A DNA stretch of 64,000 nucleotides from Deltaproteobacteria bacterium (lineage in GTDB: Bacteria > Myxococcota > Kuafuiibacteriia > Kuafuiibacteriales > Kuafuiibacteriaceae), in contig JADJBV010000001.1 of assembly GCA_016703535.1 (NCBI GenBank), positions 2,532,001 to 2,596,000 on the forward strand. Direction: 5' to 3'. Positions within the stretch are counted from its first letter, which is position 1. Every line of letters starts with the position of its first letter. Of the stretch, positions 8,409-19,000 are shown one piece after another. The translations under genes were made by a program, and so were the position numbers. The notes beneath the pieces are model-generated. The model saw only the letters and a list, made by a program, of their open reading frames with translations, was not told where the DNA came from and made no database searches.

Positions 8409-9167
8409 TTAGTTCCAGTCTTTGGGGTTGCTGCTGGGCAACTTGGACGGCGGGGCCGACTTGCCACCCTGGATCACCTGGAGCTCGTGCTCGAGGCGTT
8501 TGCGTTTGGTCTCGAGGCGAACGCGGCGCAGGCCCGAAAATCCTCGGACATAGACGAAGGCGGCGATCATCCCGCCGAAGTGGGCGGTGGAGGAGACCTG
8601 ATCGAGGCTGAGGGCCGAGATCAACTCGATGATCACCACGCCGATCACCAAGGTCCGGCCCGAGATCGCCCCCAACAAAAGCAGCTGCATCTGCTGGTGG
8701 GCGAAGGTCAGGCCGTAGGCGATGACGATCCCCATCGCCGCCCCGGAAACGCCGAGGTGGGGACGAACCCAAAAGCCGGGCAACAGCTCACCGAGGGGAG
8801 CCCAGGTCGAGGCCAAGCCGACCAAAAGGGTCAAGACGCCGCCGGCCACGCCGAAGACCAACGCCAAGATCAAGAAGCGCTTCGGCCCCCAGTGTTGCTC
8901 CATCCGGGCCCCGAAGAAGTAGAGCCACAGCAGGTTCATGAAGAGGTGCCCAGGGGCGGTGGGGCTGTGCTGAAAGAGATAGGTGACCAGCTGCCAGACG
9001 GCGCCCTGCTCGAAGACGGCCTGGGGCGACAACCACAGGGCATCAACCGGCAACCCGGCCCGCAGGCCCACCAGCTCGCCGACGTAGCAGACCACCAAGG
9101 TGATCATCAGCCCGAGCAGCGCCTTGCCCGGGCGCGGGAAGTTGAATTGGGCGGTGGCGGTGCGCAT
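8409..9167 (-). CDS. Rhomboid family intramembrane serine protease
   Basis: A 252-residue membrane protein with about six or seven hydrophobic segments. The rhomboid features are HLFMNLLWLYFFG in TM2 (His and Asn), the catalytic Ser in LGVSGAAMG and the catalytic His in STAHFGGM in the last TM helix. Rhomboids cleave transmembrane substrates. The C-terminal tail is basic and cytoplasmic. Its ATG overlaps the stop of the upstream gene (TGATG), so the two are probably translated together. The substrate is unknown; proximity to gltJ and gltI makes a link to the envelope motility complex conceivable but unproven. Confidence 0.9.
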   Translation of the reverse strand: MRTATAQFNFPRPGKALLGLMITLVVCYVGELVGLRAGLPVDALWLSPQAVFEQGAVWQLVTYLFQHSPTAPGHLFMNLLWLYFFGARMEQHWGPKRFLILALVFGVAGGVLTLLVGLASTWAPLGELLPGFWVRPHLGVSGAAMGIVIAYGLTFAHQQMQLLLLGAISGRTLVIGVVIIELISALSLDQVSSTAHFGGMIAAFVYVRGFSGLRRVRLETKRKRLEHELQVIQGGKSAPPSKLPSSNPKDWN

Positions 9168-10273
9168 CAGGTGCCCTTCTTGCGTTTGCCGCGCTCGAGC
9201 CGCTCTTTGACCTTGGATCGCTGGCGGAGCTTGTAGGCCGAGTGACGATTTTCGCCGGTCTCGTTGGTGCGGGACGTGACCTGATCGATCACCTGAAACT
9301 CGACGGTGCCGAAGACCACCGGCCCGAGGCCCATCAGTCGAGCGCTCTGAAAAGGCATGACCCGATCGATGCGGACCGGGATCTCGGCGACGAAGTGGAC
9401 CACCTTGTAGTCCGGCCCCGAAAACTCGTTCTTCTTCACGTGGGCGGCCAGCTGGTTCGGCTCGTTGAGTTCGGCGTCGCCCTCCGAAAGCAGGCGAATG
9501 GCGCTGACGTTTCCGGAGCGGACCAACATGTGGTCGAGATCGACCAAGGTGTTTTCGGCCTGATTGGGGACCAGGTAGTTGAAGGGCACCAGCTCGCGCT
9601 GAAGCGCGATCAGCAGCGCGGGTACGTCCTCGAGGCGCTCCACCACCAAACGAAAGCGGAGCTTATCGAAGACCTGGGCCGCCTGGGTGTCCTTTTTGGC
9701 CAGCAGCTTGGAGATGATCGAGTCGTAGGCCTTGCTGTTGCCGGAGAACTCCACGATCGGGAAGTTGCGCTCGAGCAGCCCCCGCACCACCCGCTCCACC
9801 TTGGCGTGGAGCAAGGTCGAGATCTCTGCCGGCGAGATGGCCAGCCGCGACTGGAGTTCGTGGGCCTCGACGTAGTGGATGATGTGCATGACCTTCAGGA
9901 TCAGGCACGCGTAGAGCCGGGCGCTGCGCCGACCTTGGCCCGAGGCGTAGAGCAACAGGGTCCGCAGGTCGGCCTCGGCCACCGGATCCGGGACGTTGTA
10001 GCCCAAGTGGTGGGCCAGGTAGCGCAACGCGTGGATCTGCAGTTCCCGAAGGCGCACCCCGTCCTCGGGATCGTCGGGGTTGAGCTCGTTGAGCCGGATG
10101 TAAGCGTCGACTTCTTCTTTGGTCTTGAAGTGGAGCCGGTACCAGTCGACCACCGAACTGCCCCGCAACATCAAGCGCAGGGTGTCGATGTCGTGGACGG
10201 TGAAGCGGCCGAGCGGAACCACGTCCGCGGCCGGGTGGATCGGGACAACAACCCTCTCGGCGCTACCGACCAC
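9167..10273 (-). CDS. Conserved protein of unknown function with nucleotidyltransferase-like features
   Basis: About 368 residues. There is no signal peptide or TM segment. The central region has KVMHIIHYVEA (about 125-135), SKAYDSIISKLLAKK, then FDKLRFRLVVER and VDLDHMLVR, which together recall the RelA/SpoT-like nucleotidyltransferase fold; I believe this belongs to a family of myxobacterial hypotheticals (possibly TIGR04552), but I cannot verify it. The C-terminus is strongly basic (RLERGKRKKG). It starts at a GTG (10273) inside the end of gltJ, or at a later GTG near 10219. It is translationally linked to the rhomboid gene. Synthetase activity should not be assumed. Confidence 0.75.
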   Translation of the reverse strand: MVGSAERVVVPIHPAADVVPLGRFTVHDIDTLRLMLRGSSVVDWYRLHFKTKEEVDAYIRLNELNPDDPEDGVRLRELQIHALRYLAHHLGYNVPDPVAEADLRTLLLYASGQGRRSARLYACLILKVMHIIHYVEAHELQSRLAISPAEISTLLHAKVERVVRGLLERNFPIVEFSGNSKAYDSIISKLLAKKDTQAAQVFDKLRFRLVVERLEDVPALLIALQRELVPFNYLVPNQAENTLVDLDHMLVRSGNVSAIRLLSEGDAELNEPNQLAAHVKKNEFSGPDYKVVHFVAEIPVRIDRVMPFQSARLMGLGPVVFGTVEFQVIDQVTSRTNETGENRHSAYKLRQRSKVKERLERGKRKKGT

Positions 10274-12914
10274 GCACGTGCACCGGGAAGTCGATCGGGA
10301 TGGCCGGTCCGGTGAACTGGGGGAACTTCCAGCGCTGGACCGCGGCCGAAACACACTTGCCGACGGCGGAGCTCTTGAACTTGTCGGGGCTGATGGTCAC
10401 GCGTTTGGCCTGGCCGCCCTTTTCGATCACCGCCTTGATGGTCATGGTCCCATCCAAGGTGGGATCGGCCGAGGCCTGCTTGTCCAAGCAACCGCGGACG
10501 TCGTCCCGGTTCTTCCGCAGCACACCCAAGATGTCCGAGTCGTCGAGTTGCCGGGGCAGATCACTCGACTCGGCGGCCTGGGGAAGGCGCTTCTTTTGGG
10601 TCGAAGCGCCGAGCAGATCGTCCTCCTCCGACTCGGGGGTCGCGGCCCTGGGGGGCGGCGGCGCCGGCGGGGGGGGCTCTTCCTCTCGAACTTTGCTCTT
10701 GGTCTCGACGGTCCGCTCCTTCTTGGCGGCCCGTCCCTTTTTGCTCCGACCTTCGTCGGCGGACTTCGGCTCGGGCACCTCGGCGGCGGCCAAGACCGGT
10801 TTGGCAGGCTCACTGGGGACCGGGGTGGGGGGCGGCGCCACCGCGGCTTCGGTCGGCGGGGGTGCCCCAGGGTTGGCAGCGGGTTGACCCGGCACTCCCC
10901 CGGCAGCCAAGGGTTGTCCCGGCACACCGCCAGCGGCCAGAGGCTGACCCGAGACCCCGTTGGGCGGGTTGGTCGGAGCGACCATCGCCGCCGGTTGGGA
11001 AGGCACGGACGGTGGAGCCACCGCGGCCGGCGGATCACCGCCGCCCAGCAGCTTGGGCCCGGCGACCAACGCCACGGCGATCACCAGACATCCACCCAAG
11101 ATCGCGGCCGCGATCATCCCGGTGTTGCTGCTCTTGGGGCGATCCAGGGTCGGATCCCGGAGCGGCACCGAGCTGACCGTGTCGGGGCGACGCGGCAAAG
11201 GCCGGATCGCCGACTCGCTCTTTTCGGCGGCGCCAAAAGGGCTCTGGACCGGCGTGGCGCTGGAGCTCTCCAGCAACTTCTCGAGCGCGTTGCTCGTGGC
11301 GGGGATCGCTGGGCCCAGGGCCACGTCGCTCTTCTTCTCCTTGAGCACCACCGGCCCCGGATCGGCCAGCTCTTCGGCCGCCAAGGTGGCGAGCAGGCTG
11401 GCCGCCGAAGGGCGCCAAGCGGGGGCGTCGGCGATCTTGGCGGGTTGAGCGGCGGCCGTGGCCCGAGGCGGCTCCATCTCGGAGGCCATCGAGATCTGAG
11501 GCGGCCGAGCGACCATGGCCTCTTCTTCTTCGGCTTGGCGGCGCTCCACCTTGGGCGCGACCCGGGCCTCTTGGGTCTCTTTCTCCACCAGCTGCTTCAG
11601 CCCCTCGGTGAAGCGGATCGCGGTCCAGTCGGCCATCCCCTGTTTCCAACACAAGGAGTTGGGGCCCACGTCGCCGCTGCGCCAACGTTGAGTGACGTCG
11701 TCCAAGGTCAAGGGTCCGACCTGGGCGTCGTCGATCGCCACGTACCACTCGGGCGCGGGCTTGGCCTTCTGCACGCCGACCACGTGCACCGCCCGCTCCT
11801 GTTCGGCGGCGAGGTTGGCCATGGCTTCGGTGTCGAAGACCCGGGTCGGCAACTTGTCCGATCCTCCCAGATCGATCGGCGGCTCGGGCGGCCGGGCCGA
11901 CATCTCGGTCTTGGCCGAGAGGCCCGCGAAATCGTCCGAAGGCACTTGGGCCGGAGAAAACATGGCGTCAAAAGCGTCGCCCAGCTCCCCTTCGATCCCG
12001 GTGCCCAACACCGACTCGCCATTTTGGATCGGGCTGGCCGGCGACGGCGCTCGAGTCTCCAACTTGGCCAAGGCGTCGACTTCGTCGTGGTCTTTCATGC
12101 CCCCCGCCCAACCGTCCAACTCGCGAGAGAGGCCGGCCATCTCGGCGTCGACGCTGGAGCGGATCTCGGCGAGCTCGTTGCGCTCGACCGACTGCAACAT
12201 CGCGCCGACCTCGACCTCACCCGAGAGGAAGTTGGAGCCCGAAGTGGCTCGGGCCTTGGGGGCCGACGCGTGGCCGTTGCCCGAGGTGGGCCGAGCGACC
12301 GGCGTGGGGGCCGAGTTGGTCGGCTCCTCTTTGCCCGCCGCGAAGGGATCGGTCTCCGAGTCCAAGGACCAGGCGCTCGGCGCTTTGGCCAAGTTGGGCT
12401 CGACCTTGGTCGACTCGCCGAGATCGTCGGTGGCGGGCGGATCCGAGAGGCCCAGTCGCCGAGTGTGATCTTCGGGCTCGGCGAGGTCATCCAAAGAACC
12501 GCCCGAGCTGGTGCTGGCGAAGGGCGACGAACTTTCGCCGAAGGACTCGTCGAGGCCAGCGACGTCGAGCCCAACGCTCAAGGTCGCGGGCCGAGGCGGG
12601 CGCTTGACGCCGCTCTCTTCTTCGAAGCCCATCGCCCTGAACTCCTGGCTCAGACCAAAGTCCGAGGAGATCTCGGAGCTGAGCTCAGGCGCCGTGTCCC
12701 GGGCTGCGGTTTGATCCGCATCACCGGTCGTCGCCGCCTCCAGCTCACCGGTGATCACCGGATCAATGGTGGTCTTGGCCACCGGCTCGTAGCTCTTGGG
12801 ACGAACGATGATCAGGTAGGAGCACTTACGGCACCGGACCTTCACGCCTTTCGCACCGAGCTTCTCGTCGGCGATCTGGTACTGGGCGCCGCAGCTATCG
12901 CAGGTGAACTTCAT
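10263..12914 (-). CDS. gltJ: GltJ/AgmX-like gliding motility protein (zinc ribbon, GYF, TM, TonB-C)
   Basis: An 883-residue protein. An N-terminal zinc ribbon has C5-x2-C8 and C28-x2-C31. A long acidic disordered region follows, then a GYF-type domain (WYVAIDDAQVGPLTLDD, about 390-440), one TM helix (about 595-618), a periplasmic Pro/Gly/Ala region with GVPGQPLAAG repeats, and a C-terminal AgmX/TonB-like domain (about 785-883). This is the architecture of Myxococcus xanthus GltJ, where the cytosolic zinc-ribbon and GYF domains are reported to regulate focal adhesions through MglA and AglZ, and the periplasmic end contacts the envelope machine. gltI lies directly upstream, as in M. xanthus. 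ATG follows a GAGGAG ribosome-binding site. Confidence 0.88.
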   Translation of the reverse strand: MKFTCDSCGAQYQIADEKLGAKGVKVRCRKCSYLIIVRPKSYEPVAKTTIDPVITGELEAATTGDADQTAARDTAPELSSEISSDFGLSQEFRAMGFEEESGVKRPPRPATLSVGLDVAGLDESFGESSSPFASTSSGGSLDDLAEPEDHTRRLGLSDPPATDDLGESTKVEPNLAKAPSAWSLDSETDPFAAGKEEPTNSAPTPVARPTSGNGHASAPKARATSGSNFLSGEVEVGAMLQSVERNELAEIRSSVDAEMAGLSRELDGWAGGMKDHDEVDALAKLETRAPSPASPIQNGESVLGTGIEGELGDAFDAMFSPAQVPSDDFAGLSAKTEMSARPPEPPIDLGGSDKLPTRVFDTEAMANLAAEQERAVHVVGVQKAKPAPEWYVAIDDAQVGPLTLDDVTQRWRSGDVGPNSLCWKQGMADWTAIRFTEGLKQLVEKETQEARVAPKVERRQAEEEEAMVARPPQISMASEMEPPRATAAAQPAKIADAPAWRPSAASLLATLAAEELADPGPVVLKEKKSDVALGPAIPATSNALEKLLESSSATPVQSPFGAAEKSESAIRPLPRRPDTVSSVPLRDPTLDRPKSSNTGMIAAAILGGCLVIAVALVAGPKLLGGGDPPAAVAPPSVPSQPAAMVAPTNPPNGVSGQPLAAGGVPGQPLAAGGVPGQPAANPGAPPPTEAAVAPPPTPVPSEPAKPVLAAAEVPEPKSADEGRSKKGRAAKKERTVETKSKVREEEPPPPAPPPPRAATPESEEDDLLGASTQKKRLPQAAESSDLPRQLDDSDILGVLRKNRDDVRGCLDKQASADPTLDGTMTIKAVIEKGGQAKRVTISPDKFKSSAVGKCVSAAVQRWKFPQFTGPAIPIDFPVHVRGR

Positions 12915-12968
12915 CGCTCCTCGGGCTAACGCAAACGAACCCCGTCCGGTCTGCGAACCCCAACTCGT

Positions 12969-12997
12969 AGACTAGAAATGGGCCCAGTTAGCGTCAA
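12969..12997 (-). promoter_or_regulatory. Candidate sigma70-type promoter for gltJ
   Basis: On the minus strand, TTGACG (12997-12992) and TAGTCT (12974-12969) are separated by exactly 17 bp, in the 90-bp gap between the gltI stop and the gltJ start. This would allow gltJ to be transcribed apart from the 12.4-kb gltI gene. The -35 matches consensus at 5 of 6 positions; the -10 is weak. Confidence 0.45.
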
Positions 12998-13004
12998 GTA
13001 TGCG

Positions 13005-16000
13005 TCACGTCGGGGGTATGGCCAGGCCTAGCTTGTCGCGCAGGAGGAAATAGTCCTCGCTGAGCATGTACAACACCAGCGCATCTTTGCGGTCTTGCAA
13101 CGACACTGCCACGAGCTGGTCCGATTCGCCCAACCCCCGATCGACGGACTGGACGTCGATCGCAAAAAGCAGGGCCGCCCGGGAGGCGCTGTGCTCCGCC
13201 GCCTCTAGGAATTTGGGCAGTTGGCGCATTTCCCGGTTCTGGAGGCAGGTGACCACCCCCTCCCGGAGGGCCTTCAGGGCCCGCTCCGGCAGGCTCCGCT
13301 GGAGCACCTCCTGCCACTGCTTGACCAACCGTTTGTCCAGCCCCAGGTCGATCCCCGACCCCGGGGGTGAATAGAGCTGGATCGCCCCCTCGATGGCGGC
13401 CCCCACCTCCTCGGGGGCCAAAGCCCGGACCGGGGCCAGCTGGGGTCTCGCCGCCGCCATTTGCCGGGCTAAGGTCCAGATCAGGAGCCGGGGGGGCATG
13501 GCCTGGAAGGCCGCGTGTTGATCCCCGGCGAACAAAACCGCCGGCGCCCCGGGGTACATCCGAGGGGCGTCCCGGGTCCCGGCCCGCAGGTAGTGGTCCA
13601 TCTCGCCGACGTGCATCGCCGCCGCCAGCTGCTGCCAGACGCTGAAGTACCGAAGTTTGGCCCGAGGGTCCTTGCTGCCGGTGGTCAGGTCGACCAGCTC
13701 CTTCTTCTTCTTGAGATCGAGTTCGGTCCGGCCCAACTCGAAGAGCTGAGGTGCACCCCGGTACATCGCCGAGAGGATCACGCCCAAGGAGCTGCGGCAC
13801 CGGGGGTGGAGCACGTAGTCCTGCCACAAGGTGTCGGTCAGGGCCCGGGATGGGTTGGCCGGCGCCTTCTTCGCCAACAAGCCCGCGTAGGCCCTTTTCT
13901 CTTCTTCGGTGGCGTGGCCCATCAACACCAAGGCGGACAAGGCACAGAAGGCCCGATCGAGCTGGCCGAGCTCGAAGTACAGCTCGAAGAGCCGCCGGGC
14001 CGGTTCACCCCGGGCTTTGGCCGGCAGCTTGGCCGCCAGGTCGTGATAGATCTGCACCGCCTTCGGCTTCAGCTCACGCTTTTGGGCGTAGAGCTGAGCC
14101 AGCTGGAGCTGCACCTCGTAGGCCTCGGGCTCCAGCTTGAGCACCACCTCGTAGGCCACCCGGGCGTTCTCTTCCGAGTGCAACACCTGGTGGTAGAGGT
14201 CGCCCAGGGACTTCCACAGCACCATCTTCTGCTTCTTGGCCTCTTTGGGGAGGCGCTTGATCATCCGGTGGTAGTTGGCCTCGAGGCCCGCCCAGTCCCG
14301 AGTGTCGGCCAAGATCTGCTCGATGTGCTGGAAGGCCGGCAGGTGGTTGGGGTCCACGTCCAAGGCCTCGTTCAAGGCCGCCACCGCTTTGTCCGGCGCC
14401 CGCTGGTGATCCGAATAGACCGCCGCCAGCTGCATGTAGATCTTTCGGCGCTCCGAGGGTTCGGTCAACACGCCGGCCAGTTCGGTCAGGATCTCGATGA
14501 CCCGGGGCACCTGGCTGGTCTCGCCGTACAGCTGAACCAGCGCCTTCAGCACCGAAACCTCGTGGGGACGCAGGCGCCGGGCCTCGACGTAGGCGTCGAT
14601 GGCGCCGTAGGGCTCCTTCTTCTTCTCCTGGCAGAGTTTGGCCTGATCGACCAAAGCCCCGTACTTTTCGTCGCCGTCCAGGAGCCGGATCAACCGCTCC
14701 CGGAAGTCGTAGGCGTCGTCCCACTCCTCGAGGCGCTCCGATAGTTCGGCCGAAGCGCGCAAGGTGGACGCGTGCTCCGAGTCCAGGGCCAAGGCCTTCT
14801 GGAAGCTCTTCTTGGCCCGATCGAGCTGATCGAGCTTCATCGACAGCTCGCCGATCTGGAAGTGGAGGTCGACCACCTCGGCGTCGGTCAGGGACGCCTT
14901 GTGCTGGATCAGGATGGTCTGGAAGACCCGCTGGGCGTCCTCCCAACGTTCGACCCGCAGCAACGCCGCCGCCAGCCCCTCCAAGGTCGGCAGGTAGGTG
15001 GCGTCGAGTTCGTAGCTCTCCAGGTACCGCTTTAGCGCCGTGTGATCTTCGCCGAGTTTTTCGGCGATGTACGCCAGCCGGTAATAGCTGCGGCAGAGCT
15101 CCTCTTGGTCGGTGGCCCGATCGAGCCGCTCGACCAACTTCTCCAACACGTCTTCGGACTTCTTCCAGGCCTCTTCGGCGAAGTAGAGATCCGAAAGCGC
15201 CCGCAGCACCTGGATGTTCTTGCTGTCGGCGTCCTTGGCCTTTTCGTACAGGCGCGTGGCCTGTTCGCCGTCATCGAAGCGATCCAGCGCCGCCTCGGCG
15301 GCCTGCTGGTAGAGCAAGGCCCGCTCCACGTTGTCGTCGGTGAACTCGGCCTCTTGGGCGTAGAGGGTGATGACCTCGCCGTAGTCGCCGTCGTCGGCGC
15401 TCATCTGCCGCAAGGCGTGCAGGGCGGGGGTCGAGCTCGGCAGGATCTCCAGCGCCCGGGCGTAGGCCTCCTTGGCGGCCCGAGTTTCGCCCAGGTTCTC
15501 CTGGTTGATCTTGCCGATCCGCTCGTGGACCTCGACCGCTTCCCGAGAAGCGCCGAGCAACGCCGCGAGGCTGCTCAACATCTCCAAGGCGTTGAACCAG
15601 CTCCCTTGCCGCTCGTGCAGGTCCGCCAAGGACTTGAGGGCCTCTTTGCTGTTGGGGCTGGCGGCGAGGGCCTGGCGGAAGGCTTCTTCGGCCTGCTCTT
15701 CTTGGCCCAGCTTGTCCTGGTACAACTCGCCGATCGCCATGTAGAGCGCGACCGCGTCCTCCGGCTTCTTGACCAGCTCGATGTGCCGCAGGTGGGCGTC
15801 GACCAGGTTGGCCCAGTCCCCCGAGGCGGTCCAGACCCGCTCCAGGCTCTTCACCGTCGGCAGGTGTTCGGGGTTGATCTCGAGGATCCGGATCAAGGTC
15901 CGAGAGGCGTCGGCGAGGCTTCGGAACTGCTCTTCGTGGATGGCGGCGATCCGGGTCAGGATCAGGATGGCCTCGTCCCCATCTTCGGCCAGGGACACCT

Positions 16001-19000
16001 GCCGTTCGTAGACCTCGACCAGCTCACTCCAACGTTCTTCTTGGGTGTAGAGCCGCTCCAGGGCCTTGAGGGCCGGGAGGAATCCTTCGTCGAGGGCGAG
16101 CACGTCGCCGTAGGCCTCAATGGCGTGGGCCGGATCTTCGACCCCCGACTCCCAGACCCCGGCGATCTCGAAGCGGAGCCGCTTCTTCTCCTCTTGATCG
16201 TAGGCCAACTCCAAGCGCCGCTGGAGCACGTTGAGGAGCGGGTGCCACTTCTCGGCGGCCCGGAAGATCCGAGAAAGTTCGGCCAAGGCTTCGGCGTTTT
16301 CGGGCTCGAGATCCAGGACCCGCTTCAGGCTGCTGATCGCCCCTTCGATGTCCTTGAGGTGTTGCTCCTCGATCTTGGCGATCTGCCGGAACAGCGCGAT
16401 CTTGGATTCGACGGTGGTCGACAACTCGACCCGATCGCCGAGGAGCCCAATCACCTCCGACCAACGGCCGGCCTTCTCGAAGATCCCGAGCAGCAGGTTG
16501 CGGGCCCGCTCATCTTCGGGCCGCATCGACAAGACGTGTTCGAGTTGGGTCTCGGCCGGACCCGGATCCTTGAGCTTGTCGAGGTAGATCTCACCGAGGC
16601 GCAGGCGGAGTTCGACCGCCCGCCCGGCCCCGACCTCTTCGACCTGCTCCTCGTAGACCGAGGTCAAGATCTCCCAGTTGTCGGTCTCTTCGGCCAGACG
16701 TTCGGCCAAGGCTTGGGCGCCCTGATCCGCACCCTCTTCGGCGAAGGCCCGGCAGGCCGCGGTGAAGGCCATCTCCGGTGAACCGAGCCACCGCTCCTGC
16801 ACGTCGATGATCGCGAACAACAGGCGACGACGTTCTTCGGCCTCTTCGGTGTGCTCGAGGCGCCGGTTCTGCAGCTCGACCAACTTCTTGTAGTCGCCGT
16901 TTTGTTCGTAGATCGCCGACAACGCGTCGAAGGCCTTCCGGGAGGTCGGCTCCAAGGAGAGGATCTTCTCGTAGGCCGCCGAAGCGCCGGCCCGGCGGTG
17001 GATCCGCTGTTCGTAGACCTGAGCGATCTCGAAGAGGATCTCGATGCGACCGCCGGTGGTCTCAGCCTGCTCGACCCGGGCGTTCATCACCTTCACGGCC
17101 TCGCCGTAAGCGGCGGTGGCCACGAAGATCTCCTCCAGGCGCATCAACTCGGCGGGCGTGTGCGGTTCCACGTCGAGGACCCGCTTGGCCGACTCGATGG
17201 CCTCTTCACGCTGCTTCAGGTTGGAGAGGTAGATCTCCGCCAACTCGAAGCGGATCGACTTGACCCCTTCGGCGTCGCTCTGCAGCGGGATCAACTTCTT
17301 CAGCGTCGCCGCCAGGTCTTCCCAGCGGCCCGCTTCCCGATAGGTCTTGCGCAAGGCCGAAAGGGCCTCGACGTCGTTGGGGTTGCGCTTGAGGATCTCG
17401 GTGAAGGAGCGGACCGCTTCGTCCACGCTGCCCAAGCGGCCCCGGACCAACCCCAAACGCCGCTGGAGGCGGGTGACCTCTTTTTCGTCCCGGGCCAGGC
17501 CCAGCTGCCGCTCCAGGAGTTCCGCGAGTTCGCCGTAGCGGCCGGCCTTGTCGTAGAGCCCGTCCAAAGCCTTGGGGGCGGCCTGATTGGCGGGATCTTG
17601 TTGGAGCACCTGCTCGTAGATCCCGATCGCCGCCGCCGGGTTGTCCAAGGGCCCGGCCAAAAGTTCACCGCGGCGGACCAACAACCGCACCAAAGAGCGC
17701 GGATCTTTGGTGACCGTCGCCAACCGAGACAACACGTCGTCCAGCTCGTCCGGGGCCTCTTGGCCGTCGAGCAACAACGACAAGGCCGACAAGGCCTCCT
17801 TGTGATCGGGGTCCAGGGTCCGGGCCTTCCGGTACCAGCCGATGGCCTCGGCCTTTTCCGAGAGCCGCTCGTCCCAGATCGCGCCGAGGCGCAGGTAGTG
17901 ATCGCGACGCTCGATCTCGTCGCCGGCCAACTCGGCGCGCTTCTCGATGATCTCCACCAACGCCGCCCAGCGCCCGAGGGCCTGGAGCAGACGATCCAAG
18001 GCCGACAAAGCCTCCGGGTCGTTGGGGTTACGGGACAGGACCCGCTGCCACGCGGTGACCGCCCGCTCTTTGTCGCCCAGGTCCTTTTCGACCAGCTGGG
18101 CGATGCGTCGTTCGATCTCTTGGGCGACCTCCGAGTCGGGCGCGGCGGCCAGGCCCTGCTCGAGGACGTCGATCAGGTCCTCGTTCATCAGCAGGGTCTT
18201 GGCCAGGTGCTCCAGCTCTTGCCGAAGTTGTCCGACCCCGGGCGCGTCGATGAAGGCCGCGCTCAACTTGGCGAAGGCCAACTCCGGCTCCCGCAGCCGA
18301 TCGCGGTATAAAGTCGCGATCTCGTAGTTGAGGGGCGCCCGCTCTTGAGGTGAAGCGGCCAGGCTGGCCCGCATGCCCAAGACCTGGATCAACTCCTGCC
18401 ACTCTTGGGCCTGGCGCATGGCCACCGACAACATCTCGCCGGTCGCCAAGGCGATGGCCGCGTGCCCTTCGGCGACGGCGTCTTGGAAGCGCTCCTCCAG
18501 GAAGCCCCGGGCCCCCTCGTGTTGGGGACGGGCCGCCAGGGCCTCGACGAACAAGGCGTCCGAACCGCCGAGGTCCCCGAGCCGGGTCGCCTTGACCTTG
18601 GCCAACTCCACCTTGGCGTCGATCTGGGCGTCGGATCCGGCCTCGGCGACGCCGATCAGACGTTCGAGCACGTCGGCCAACTCGCTGGCCCGACCTTGGG
18701 CCTCGCACAACTTGGCCAGGCGCTGCAGGGCGTCCAGATCCGAAGGCGCCACCTCGAGCAAACGCCGCAGGCTGGCGATCGCCCCCGGCAGATCCTTGAG
18801 ATCTTCGGCCTGCAGCCGCGCGAAGGCCCGCATCAGCCGCACCCGGCCCTCGGGATCTTCGGTCTGGGCGATCAAACGCCGGTAGACCTCGGCTTGTTCG
18901 GCGGGTGAACCGGCGGATCGATACAGCCGCTCCAGCGCCTTGAGCGAGTCCGGATCGCCCGGCGCCACCTCGAGGATCTTCTTGTACTCCCCGATGGCCC

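Noticed and set aside
10119..12929. 936-codon plus-strand open frame opposite gltJ
   Set aside because: Low-complexity Gly/Arg/His-rich translation with no domain; a shadow of the GC-rich gltJ gene whose domains are clear.
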